Shown: piece by piece, positions 11,702-20,716 of the stretch
Position numbering within the stretch: position 1 is the first letter of the stretch
Layout: every line of letters begins with the position of its first letter
Source: Inonotus obliquus
Lineage: Eukaryota; Basidiomycota; Agaricomycetes; Hymenochaetales; Hymenochaetaceae
Reading direction: 5' to 3'
Length of the DNA stretch: 64,000 bases
Assembly (NCBI GenBank): GCA_032164295.1
Contig: JAJHTX010000006.1
Span: forward strand, 62,001-126,000
Position numbers and translations under genes: made by a program
Notes under the pieces: model-generated
Databases searched by the model: none
What the model was told of the DNA's origin: nothing
What the model saw: only the letters and a program-made list of their open reading frames with translations

Positions 11702-13486
11702 TCAGATACCCTTATGCCAGAGCACCCTGGATAGACATGTTTTAGCCAATTTGATCATAATACTGAAGCATGAGCCTACCATTGGGTCCCAAGGTGGAAG
11801 GACAACCTTATTCCCCTCCTCGAACACCTGCACAAGCTCCTTGGGTGCAAGTTTCTTGGGTACAACTACCTGATACACGAATTCATCAAACCATGCATCC
11901 GTCATCACAAAATACCCTTTCTCCCCAGGCTCAGAGCCCCACGAGTTCTCAACACGATAACGGGTCGCGCGACCTGTATTAGGATCAATGTGCGCACCGG
12001 TGATAACCATCGCGTGTGTCATCTGTGATTCATTAGTTTGTAGACGCTCGGCTTTGGTCATCCTAAGGGTAATATTGAACGCATTCTCGAGAGTCGGTTT
12101 GTGCAGCGCTGTGTCCATTATTCCAGCATCACGGTCGGAGAATTGACCAACATCACAACCAAAGAAGACCGGCTGACCGGCCTTGAGCATCTTGATAGCT
12201 GATACCTTCAAATCGTCGATTTCGGTGTTCACGTCTACGGGCCGGTCATTATTAAGCTCTCTGTGCAATCAGGCAAGTCAGATGATACTTACATAGCACG
12301 GGCCTTCCTCCCCAGATATTCCCAAGCTTATCAACTGTGAACAGTTTCCTGTACGCATTTCGAGGATCGTGGATCAAGGAGAATGACTCCGCGGGCTGTA
12401 TTTATCACTGTCAAAAATAACTCGAGAGTTTCCACATGAGATAAGACAAACAGGGTACTCCCTCGATGTGAAGGATTTGTAGAATTCGATAGGGGTCCCA
12501 GACCAGGACTTGGACTTCCCATCTTTGTCGTAGAAATCCCACGTAAATTTGCTATCAGGACGAAGCGGGACACCAAGTGTTGTGGTCATAATATTCCAAA
12601 TATCCCTCATTAATTCCTCTTTTCTCGCTCGGATGGCCCCTGCCAGATCCTCTTTGGTAGAAGAGCCACTTCTAGCGTTACTGAAGCGTCGGAGGATAAG
12701 GCCATGTTCACGTAGCTTGAGCTTGATGAGCTTGTTGAGATTGCTAGAAGCCGAGGATGAGTAAGACTCGGGGTAGATAGCTTGAGGAACAACGCCGTAT
12801 GTCTTTTTCGTAGTGCTCAGCAAATATCTTGCCTACAAATAGAATATATGAGGTTACCTCGATAAGATTGACGGCCATGTCCCATTGTCCACCATCAGAT
12901 AGTACTTCGTCGGTCAAATGATTCACAACCCGATCATCAAGCGGAAGGTCTGCAGTTGCAATCATTTGCTCCAGATAATAGTTGCACTTGTTGAGTTTAT
13001 CCCAGAAGAAGAGATACGACTTGGCATCAATTATAAGCACATTTCCTTTCGGATAGGGGGAAAGCGATACCCAAAACTCACCTGCGACAACTGAAATTCC
13101 TTCAATCCCAACTTCTGCATTACGGCGTGCCTCAATACATTAGTTGTGGCAAATAGCCAGCATCGTCCGCTCGACTTCTGATTCGTGATAGGCCCGGTCT
13201 TGAAGTCAAGCTGGAGGTTAAAAACATGAGCATCTGCGACACGCGCCTCACGCGCAGCTAACGCGGTCTTGAAGTCCGTGTCGGCGAGGATTGTCCGAGC
13301 AAGCTGGATTTTGAGGTCGTTGGTTGCTTCGTCCTCCCAGGCTTTTACGTTTTTCAGAGAGATGGAGCCATCAGCAGAAAGTGGTTCCTTCACGATTGTC
13401 ACGCCGTCTTCACGCCTCAACGGTGATTTCTCGTCCGAGGAAGTCGCGACCTGAGACTCACTGAGGAAAGACTGGGAGGAACCCAT
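11702..13486 (-). CDS. Bleomycin hydrolase / aminopeptidase C (peptidase C1B)
   Basis: Predicted cytosolic cysteine aminopeptidase of the papain-like C1B family (Blh1/Lap3), which trims N-termini, hydrolyses homocysteine thiolactone and inactivates bleomycin. Exons run from the ATG at 13484-13486 and show GPITNQKSSGRCWLFATTN with the catalytic Cys at 13161-13163. There follow DEVLSDGGQWDMAVNLIE, YGVVPQAIYPESYSSS, LFTVDKLGNIWGGRPV, PVFFGCDVGQFSDRDAGIMD, and MTHAMVITGAH with the catalytic His at 12014-12016. RVENSWGSEPGEKGYFVMTD carries the catalytic Asn at 11945-11947, and the end is LPPWDPM. The exact C-terminus is unclear. An open reading continues about 27 codons past DPM to 11702, but a GTAGGC donor right after that Met suggests another short exon further downstream. 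Confidence 0.88.
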
Positions 13487-13820
13487 CACGACCCAAGAAA
13501 TGGTTATGCTCGGTCAGATAGGGCGAACTGCAATATATATCCAAGAGAGATTCATCCATTTATAAATTCCTCCTCAATTCATGCGGTCGTGGGTTCTACC
13601 ATTAGTTCGGATGAGATAAGCTGGGAACCTTGAATAAGTTCTTACAACACGGGATCAGATCTGAAAATAAAAAGAAAGCAAAGACACGTCGGAGGCTTTA
13701 GCGCAATCGCGCTCACGTGAAAGACACCTATCGCGAGAAAGTCGGAGTTCCAATTCTAAATCTATAAGGACTGAAGATTTGTGTTACAAGGACCATGGTA
13801 CAGTTACGCATGCTCAAAGT

Positions 13821-14783
13821 CTAACAGAAAGTAATAACGAGATTGACCTGAGAAAAGTTGTTGTTTTTGTCAGGAGCTGACTGAGTAAAAAAACAAATAG
13901 ATCGTTCTCCAGGCAAGTAACCACAACTCCACCACCATCGGGACTGTGGAAGGCATCCGAGCAGTCCGGGCTGCTGCCTTTTTCAAGGAGGGATAGATTC
14001 AATGTTCATCAAGCATAAGGTGGCCATGACTTACAGTTCAGCCATTGTCATATCTGCGACAGTAAAGTTAGACAACTTTCCAAGCCCTACACCAGGAAGA
14101 CTATGAAAAATGCACCTAAATCCACTCCCTAGTGAGAATGAATGTCTTTATTGGATAAAACTCAGTTTGTCATTTCGTGCCTCTCCTGTTAGATAAAAGT
14201 GAATAAACTTTCGGTGGAGTGAGGGAGATGTCAGAGCTAGAACCGATTCCGGGAGTGGTTGGGTTCCGGAACGGCGGAGAGTCGTTTCAATAAGGGTACA
14301 ATTCTCCCCACTCTGGCCGCAAGATCCTACAGACACACTAAGATCAATTGTTATCTCCGAGCTAAGCGAGAGAATCTAAACGAACCTGTCTGCAAGAACC
14401 TGTACAGTATGTGTTTCATGTGGCGGTAAGGAAATAAATCAAGAAATGAGTACTTGTACTGACGCGATGGCTGCCTGAAGTCCGTTTGCAGTGAGCGGCT
14501 CTCCTGTTGACAGGAGATTTCCGTTCTGTAAAAGTTGCGGCTGAATTAAGGAAATGAAGAGATTCATGTGTTACCATGACCACCGTCCGCAGCCAGTGCA
14601 ATTATTCAGACTCTTACAGTTCCAGAACCGCAGTTAGAATCAGAACCGTTCAGTTATAGAATGTTACGAAACCGCAGATGAGGGATAAACTTACGTATTC
14701 TCAAACCTGACGGTGTGAGTTTCTGCACGAGCACCGATGACAAGGATCAAAAAGAAAGCAACAAGGCGAGAGAAGCAAACCAT
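13821..14783 (-). pseudogene. Broken copy of the small secreted Cys-rich protein gene (duplicate A)
   Basis: Homologous along its length to the intact gene at 16420-17403, with the same seven-exon layout. It keeps an ATG (14781-14783), a signal peptide ending in GARA, the ETHTVRFEN start of the mature protein, a 14-nt micro-exon, PQLLQNGN, SCGQSGENCTLIETTL, DCSDAFHSPDGG and a last exon ending VNLVITFC plus stop at 13821-13823. Two lesions break it. The acceptor before the CGSGT micro-exon reads TAA instead of TAG (about 14631), and the exon after ETTL has a net 8-nt insertion (about 14262-14272) that shifts the frame. I therefore call it a probable pseudogene. A different splice pattern cannot be fully excluded. 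Confidence 0.7.
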
Positions 14784-15700
14784 CGTTGCGTTCACTAGTT
14801 AATTAGAGGTCGTTGCGAGGTGTTTGCTTCTGATAACTCGCTTGTTGAATGTGTTGCACAGGTGACCTCTGAAATTCCTACACCTTTATACTCCTAGCCT
14901 GCCTAAAAGATTGCTATGGGGCTTAAACAAATATTCGAATATGTCAGCAGACGAAAATAATAATGACCCCCAAACATGTTCTCTCATGAGCTCAAGCTAG
15001 AATACAGATAACATCAGATAATCATCGAAATGGGATTGATTTCAGTGGAGCCCACATGAACATCATAAAATAACCGGGCCGGAAATATTTGGAATACTGT
15101 GAGTGGTGTCAAGTCCAACATCAAAGGAAATCAGGGTCATTACCGAATGCAAACTCACTGATACTATCAATTATCAGACTTTGGAGTAATGTGCTATCGG
15201 CTAGCGAGACCAAATCAACATATTGATTTGGTTGACGTACAGTATGTATTGTTCCCGATTTCTATGAGTAAGAGCGGTGCTCGCGGGGTCGATATTAGGT
15301 GAAACTTAGGGTGGCACGATTCAGCAGTCTGATGGAGGCGTGGTAAGGCATAGGTCGGAGAACATTAGGCTCGCCTCCATGATAGATTAACCCACTCACT
15401 TGTGCCAACTATCCTATTCTAACACCGATTGAAGACATTTGCTTGATCCTCCCGTTAATATTGTTGTCAGAGTAGTCCCGCTCCTAGCGCAACAACAATG
15501 ATCCCTGATTTTTGGCACCTGGAGTGACGTAAGTGTGCATTCCTGCATTCCAGCCTCGGAAAGGACAAGCAGAGGCGCACGCACAAGGCCAACAAGAATA
15601 CTCTGTCTCAAGCATTTTCTGTGCTAAAAATAAGTTGCCGTGTGAATGACTTCTGGTCATGAGCATGGATATCGAGAACAAAAGTAATTAAACAGTACGC
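14784..15700. other. Upstream flank of duplicate A
   Basis: No gene. The part around 15305-15400 (including gatagattaaccc and flanking bases) is similar to 17990-18080, which lies the same way upstream of duplicate B. The duplicated unit therefore includes about 0.6 kb of upstream DNA. Confidence 0.5.
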
Positions 15701-15980
15701 ACATATGCAGTCAGCTAGGCCTCGAAGTCCATCCTCCACTTCCCAAAATCAATGCGCAATTCAGTCCTTCAAGCCCAAAAAGTCACTACCCATACGTCCA
15801 ATATTTGTGCTGATCGCGTCACCCGTTATTCCCGCGATGAATCGAGAGAAGAGTTTCAATGAAACTAGTATCAGATGCAGCCTTGTACTAGTAGGTGAGA
15901 TATATTCGTTCGAGGCGAAATCGAGTCCACGTGCCAGTGGACTCGCTATGGCGCAGTGAAATTGGGTAAATCCTCGAGAA
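15701..15980 (-). pseudogene. Esterase (alpha/beta-hydrolase) relic
   Basis: Minus-strand frame 15761-16003 contains GLDFASNEYISPTS. This matches GLNFLSNEYISPAS of the hydrolase at 51468-52721. Beyond that, the similarity continues only weakly in another frame with several stops. It looks like a small decayed piece of the same esterase family. It has no catalytic Ser motif and cannot be functional. Confidence 0.4.
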
Positions 15981-16419
15981 GCGGAAGCAAGGAGGTCAGA
16001 CAAAGCAGTTACCTACTCTAACCCGCCAATAGACCACGTGGCATTAGCTACCGTAAAGGATGACCTCCTATCCTGTCCATATGTGAGTTTCATCCGGACT
16101 TGGCGAGGGAATCAATGACAATGCTCCCCTTCAGCAAATGTTCTTAGATACCAGAAAATTGCCGCAACTGATCACCCCATAGTTGCATAGGGCGACTGGT
16201 ACTTTGTAATGCTGGTACGGCAGAAAAGTAGATTACAAGAAGAGGGGGAACATCCACAGGTGCAGTACTAGTGACCAAATGATCAGGGGAGCGTTCGCTG
16301 ACTGGCACAAATATAGACGTCGAAAATCGGAGTTCGAATTTCAATTCGTTCAAGAAATTACATAACAACTATGGGTAGCACATAGATTGTATATTAACAA
16401 TATTATACGTGCCCACCGT

Positions 16420-17403
16420 TTAACAGAACGTAATGACGAGGTTGACCTGAAATTTTCGTTTACAAACGTTATACGAATGAGCAATGTAAGAAACTGTAGA
16501 CGCACATCGTTCTCTTGGCAAGCGACCTGAACATGAGTGTCGTCTGGCACGTGGAAAGCAGTAGTGCAATCCGCACTAGCACCTTTTTAGAGGACGAATC
16601 AGTGAAGTTCGCGTATACCATACCGGTAACAGGTAGAATCTTGGACTTACAGCTTGTTCCTTGGCCGTCGCAGCCATTCTCATATCTACAGGAACAAAAT
16701 TGGCAAGAGTAAGACAGTCATATCCAACACAAATGAACATCATAGAAACGGATTATGTACCTGAATCCACTCGTTACAGAGAATGCAAGCCTTCGTCGAA
16801 AGATGTAGAGTTAGTTTTACTCATAGCCTGGTATGTAAGTGTGAAGAAACATACGGAGGAATAAGTGAGATGTCGGAGCTAGAGCCACCTCCGGGAGTCG
16901 TCGGGTTCTTGAGAGTCGTTTCAACAAGCGTACAGCCTTCTCCATTTAGACCGCAAGACCCTATGATACATCCAGGTTAGCCGATATTTTATAAGCCATG
17001 GGCGAGAGCGAACCTGTCTGCAAGTATCTGTATATTTGCGTGTCAGTAACAAGGAAATGAAGCAGGCAATGTAAATGACTACTAACGCAATAGCTGCCTC
17101 AAAAGGACCGTTGGCAGTAAACGGGGCCCCTGAGGACAAGACGTTGCCATTCTGGAGGAGTTGCGGCTAAATGAAAGAAAAGGAAGACACCAGTCATTAA
17201 CATGGCCTCCATCTGAAACCTCCATTCCGAAGCTTACAGTTCCAGAGCCACAGCTACAGAAAAATCAGTGTAGTTAGTGTATGTCATCGGAAGAGGATAA
17301 TGACTAATACACACTTGTTCTCAAATCTGACTGTATGGGTCTCGGCAAGAGCTCCAACAGCAGCGAGCAAAGAAAAGGCAGCGAGGCGAGAGAAGTTAAA
17401 CAT
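16420..17403 (-). CDS. Small secreted Cys-rich protein (agaricomycete 'glycopeptide'-type family), duplicate B
   Basis: Predicted secreted protein of about 160 residues. Members in other Agaricomycetes are often labelled 'glycopeptide', but I know no established function. An ATG at 17401-17403 starts a signal peptide (cleavage near ALA/ETHT). Exons then encode CGSGT (a 16-nt micro-exon, 17238-17253), PQLLQNGNVLSSG (17087-17166), YLQTG (a 14-nt micro-exon, 17014-17027), SCGLNGEGCTLVETTL...SSSDISLIPP, AFSVTSGFRYENGCDGQG, CASADCTTAFHVPDD and QVACQEND, and a final piece ending VNLVITFC with its stop at 16420-16422. All junctions have GT-AG ends and keep frame. At least eight cysteines suggest disulfides in the extracellular space. 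Nearby duplicate A is broken, so this is the working copy. Confidence 0.75.
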
Positions 17404-18083
17404 TTTCGCGTATAATTGTCAAAGGTCGGTTCCTTGTATGTGTTGAGGTGCTTTGTAGTTCGTCGTATGTGACAGACTGAGGGATCTCTGCTCAATTTCT
17501 GCGCCCTTTTATACCTTTCTCCTCGAGATAGACAAGAGCTAGAAATGACTTCTATAACGGTAATCAAGAGGAAAAGGACCCTCAAACACGTTTCCTTACG
17601 AGCGCGAGCTAGAAAATAGATGTGTCACGAAAATATCAAAAAACTTGGATAGCGGTGTAGCCTTTTGTGGAGTCGAGGTGTCCACAATCATGGAGAGAGA
17701 AAATAGATATGTGCGATCGGTGTATGAGTGGCAGAACGCTAGCCACATACATGTCACAGCAGAGAACATGCCGAACCAGGAAAAGTCTTGCAAAAGAAGT
17801 GCATCACATGAAGTCGACTTCAACTTTCGGAGCGACATAAAATCAACTTGCGAATCCAAATCAAGCCGTGGCACCGCTTTAGTCCGAGCGGCGTGCGATA
17901 TCAATCCTAATATCCTTTTCTGAGGGTGGAAGAGAGACGGCCGTGAGGTCATGCACCGGGTGGTATGTGGCCGGAGTATAGAAAGGCCAGGTGCTGCGTG
18001 CTGCGTACTATAATGGAGGCGCGGCAAGACATAGGTTGGATAATAATAGGCTCGCGCACATGATAGATTAACCTACTCACTTC
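17404..18083. other. Upstream flank of duplicate B
   Basis: No recognised gene. One 143-codon minus-strand frame (17596-18027) has no family motif. The distal end resembles 15305-15400, marking the end of the duplicated unit. The host sequence ends in TTC at 18081-18083, just before the CACTA-like element. Confidence 0.5.
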
Positions 18084-18575
18084 CACGGCGGGCAAAATAG
18101 AATATCGGAGGGGGCGCTATTTTAAATTATTTTTTTGCCGATATTTTAAATATCGATAAGCGTCCCGGCTGTGCCGATACTTATAATATATTTCACGTGT
18201 CGATATCTTAAATATAAATATGGATATCCCCATCCGCAAGATATTTAAAAAATCCTCTTACTGATATTTTTATCGATATTTAAGATATCGACTTGGCGTA
18301 TATTTTAAATATCAATCAAGATATCTACTTGGGTGATATTTTAAGAATCAATAAGGGTATCGTCAGACCGGATATTATAAATATTGGTTGGGTAGATATT
18401 AAGCGGGCAATGAACAGGCGACGGGCGGGCGATGGGTGGGGGATGAGAGGGGGATGAGAGGGCAACGAGAGGGCGATGAGAGGGCAACAGGCGGGTGATG
18501 GGCAGGCGACGGGCAGGCGATAGGCAGGCGATGGGCAGGTGATGAGAGGGCGACGGGCAGGCAATAAGTGGGTGT
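18084..18575 (+). repeat. Left terminal inverted repeat of a CACTA-like element (copy 1)
   Basis: Starts CACGGCGGGCAAAATA. It is then made of AT-rich units with palindromic cores such as gatattttaaatatc (18110-18400) and a G-rich array of degenerate gggcgatgagagggc units (18400-18570). The second copy is at 35529-35999. The last 40 bp of this copy are displaced to 40638-40677 (reverse strand) by the retrotransposon insertion and the later inversion. The preceding host bases are TTC, matching GAA (TTC reversed) next to copy 2. Confidence 0.65.
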
Positions 18576-18633
18576 TGAAAGGATTGTGCTGAAATTTTGA
18601 TTCGATTAGGAACGTCGATCGAAACTACCCCGG

Positions 18634-19410
18634 ATGGGACCGGTTAATTTCACTGGCCGGAGACGATCAGGATCGACAGCGAGAAGCGGAGAACACGCGA
18701 ATCTAATACAATCCGAAGCCGACGATCAAGAAGCATCGGCTAGCAACGCTAATCCCGACGATCACACTAAACCTTCGCAAACGATGCAGCAAGTACAGCA
18801 ACCTCCAACGGCTTGCTATAAATGCAGAAGAGTGCGACAGATCATCGAAGACCTACACAAGATAATACTACGGGAGGCAACGGGCATGTTGACATATCAT
18901 GTGTCCAGCAAACGAGCAACAGCTTATCGAGAATATCACAATCCCCCGGAGGTCGTTCGAAATCGCACGAGGTCAACAATAGCAATGGATACGGCAATAG
19001 GCATGCAACCAAAGACGCACTGGACAATAGTAGGAATCCACGATATATTAGCACTCGAGTGCCCAAGCACATTCGTGGAGATCAGTGCAGACTATGTTAC
19101 GAACCGCCGCTCACCGATAACAGCGGCATGGGTTGCAAACACACTCAGGGAACTATGGGCATACTGCAAAGCTATTCGACTACAAGGAGACCTATACCTA
19201 GGCTGGAGAATACCTTCGAACGATACTCGACGAAGTGTACGGCTACTCATCGCCATAGGCACATACGTTAAACCACCCTGGTTTCCCCACGATGATATCC
19301 GATGTCGAATCACACTTAACGGCCCCGAACAAGAGTCCCGAGGCGACAAGCAAATCACAGCCTTCATAGCCCCAGATGCTATACAACGGAACCCCGACGG
19401 AATTCCTTAA
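18634..19410 (+). CDS. Open reading frame inside the LTR (U3), 258 codons, function unknown
   Basis: ATG-initiated frame of 258 residues with no recognised domain. It has one CYKCRR pair of cysteines but not a complete zinc knuckle. The frame is intact in three other LTR copies here (31020-31796, 38703-39479, and 41425-42201 on the minus strand). It is cut by a CGA-to-TGA stop after 199 codons in the copy at 36563, and the split copy keeps its first 195 or so codons. Lying upstream of the TATA box, it would be carried at the 3' end of genomic RNA rather than near its 5' end, as in the LTR ORF of some vertebrate retroviruses. A second frame (149 codons, 18822-19271) is open through the same bases. 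Whether either is translated is unknown, and between-copy changes alter amino acids often, so selection is not evident. Confidence 0.4.
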   Translation: MGPVNFTGRRRSGSTARSGEHANLIQSEADDQEASASNANPDDHTKPSQTMQQVQQPPTACYKCRRVRQIIEDLHKIILREATGMLTYHVSSKRATAYREYHNPPEVVRNRTRSTIAMDTAIGMQPKTHWTIVGIHDILALECPSTFVEISADYVTNRRSPITAAWVANTLRELWAYCKAIRLQGDLYLGWRIPSNDTRRSVRLLIAIGTYVKPPWFPHDDIRCRITLNGPEQESRGDKQITAFIAPDAIQRNPDGIP

Positions 19411-19669
19411 ATGCACGAGCAACTGCGGACGAGCGAACTTTAACTACGGCGCAGCCATGCAAAACCAATGGCATACAAACACGCATTCAATGACTCATTC
19501 ACTGACTCACTCTATGCACAGGGCGCAGCACAAGGCCGACCCCGAGCATAGGTTTCAATTCAGTTCAAGTCAAGATGAGTCAACGCCGAGTCATCATTCT
19601 GCACAGGGCGCAGTCGATGAGTCAATCCGCAGCAGAACAATGGAATTACCAGACGAGTTTGGAAGCTAG
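19376..19669 (+). other. Second small LTR frame, 97 codons
   Basis: Overlaps the end of the 258-codon frame by 35 bp in another phase. It covers the TGASTCA-rich segment and is rich in His, Ser and Gln (THSMTHSLTHSMHRAQ). It is present in most LTR copies but probably reflects the repetitive promoter DNA rather than a protein. Confidence 0.2.
19491..19624 (+). promoter_or_regulatory. Cluster of four TGASTCA (Gcn4/AP-1-type) motifs in U3
   Basis: Perfect 7-mers at 19491-19497 and 19503-19509 (TGACTCA) and at 19576-19582 and 19618-19624 (TGAGTCA), 117-250 bp upstream of the TATA box. This is the half-palindrome bound by fungal bZIP factors of the Gcn4/Cpc1 class. Binding is inferred. Confidence 0.5.
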
Positions 19670-19740
19670 AACAACGAATCAGATCGAGAGTAGGAACTAC
19701 GGAGCGTAGGAAGTGGTCCGTCCACAACATGAGGAAAAGG

Positions 19741-19748
19741 TATAAATA
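19741..19748 (+). promoter_or_regulatory. TATA box of the LTR promoter
   Basis: TATAAATA, conserved in the LTR copies. It lies 34 bp upstream of ATCTTTCTTTCGATCG (19775-19790), the likely RNA start according to the self-priming match. Confidence 0.7.
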
Positions 19749-20159
19749 GTTGTAGACTTAGACCGTAGCTCCCCATCTTTCTTTCGATCGTCTTGTACAT
19801 CGAGTCCTCTTAGGCATCTAGCTTCTAATCTGAAGACCACCTAATCTGCTTAACCTCTCTTACTCTACGGCGTGGAACGATTGATTAGTCGTCCACCGAC
19901 TAGAGAAGCTTGCGAACGGCAACCTACCTGTGTTTAGCTGGGTACTTGTCCTACTAGCCTGTCAACGAGGTTGAGGCCCGACTTGATCAGTTAAACGTGA
20001 GCGTCTGAGGCAACGCTTAGTATACTTGGGAATCTGCCCTGCTTGTGAAAACCGAGTAGGCTCCGGAAACTCTTAGAAAAGCATCGCCGAACCCGTAACA
20101 CTGGGGCCGTCCTATTGTGGTTACTGTATAGTCCCGTAGGGCGAGCGTTTTCTAACATT

Positions 20160-20175
20160 CGATCGAAAGAAAGAT
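20160..20175 (+). other. Self-priming primer-binding site
   Basis: CGATCGAAAGAAAGAT, two bases after the 5' LTR, is the exact reverse complement of LTR bases 19775-19790 just downstream of the TATA box. Tf1/sushi-type retrotransposons prime minus-strand synthesis from the folded 5' end of their own RNA in this way. No tRNA 3' end was obvious as an alternative primer match. Confidence 0.8.
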
Positions 20176-20716
20176 CTCCTTCGGGAATCTCAGTAGATCA
20201 GTGTTATCGCTTTCTAACATACGAAGAAAGAAGATCCACTCGCAATTGGGAGTGTAATAACCAACAGCGTCTAACGCTAGTGAAAGGTGCACGTCACTAC
20301 CGTTCTACAAATTACTCACATCATTATCAAATTAGCCACTGTTATTCTTTACTGGGCTTGCGTAGCAAACGTTAGTCAGGAAGAGTATCAGTTGTATTCA
20401 CCCAACTTCGACTCGAGCAGTTGTAATTGCCAGCCACTCGTCGAAGAACCATTACCTGCAGTTCCTACACACGTAGTCGAGCTACAGTGAAACTATCACC
20501 GATACGATATACGATCAAGTGTCCCATCGCACATCGAATCGAGTACAAGTCTACTAGAGTCACCTTCATCGGAAGTCGACTGACTCGTAGCTAGTTGAAG
20601 ATTGATTCAGAAGGAAACCTGGGCTTACAGGAGGAGAAAAGAATCTGACAACTACAAAGAACATTATCCAGGAAGGATACGAAGTCAACTAAGGAAGCCA
20701 ATTCGCTTATCGATAT
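20176..20716 (+). other. Retrotransposon leader
   Basis: Untranslated leader of about 540 bp. A degraded second copy of the LTR-end/PBS junction (tttctaacata followed by cgaagaaagaagatc) lies at about 20210-20236. No long ORF; packaging signals are possible but unproven. Confidence 0.5.

Larger units (their letters stand above)
18576..20157 (+). repeat. 5' LTR of the retrotransposon
   Basis: 1582 bp, begins TGAAAGGATTGTG and ends GCGTTTTCTAACA. U3 is about 1.2 kb and holds a 258-codon ORF, four TGASTCA motifs and a TATA box at 19741. R/U5 follows from about 19775. Confidence 0.95.

Noticed and set aside
14200..14300. Reading duplicate A of the secreted protein as a functional gene with a divergent C-terminus
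   Set aside because: The family frame resumes after the 8-nt insertion, and the last exon still encodes the conserved end, so the frame change looks accidental.
17596..18027. 143-codon minus-strand ORF upstream of duplicate B
   Set aside because: No family resemblance, no splice context, and not open in the matching flank of duplicate A.
18822..19271. 149-codon ORF overlapping the LTR ORF in another frame, repeated in each LTR copy
   Set aside because: It is open in most copies, but it has no motif and lies wholly inside the longer frame. At most one of the two is likely real.
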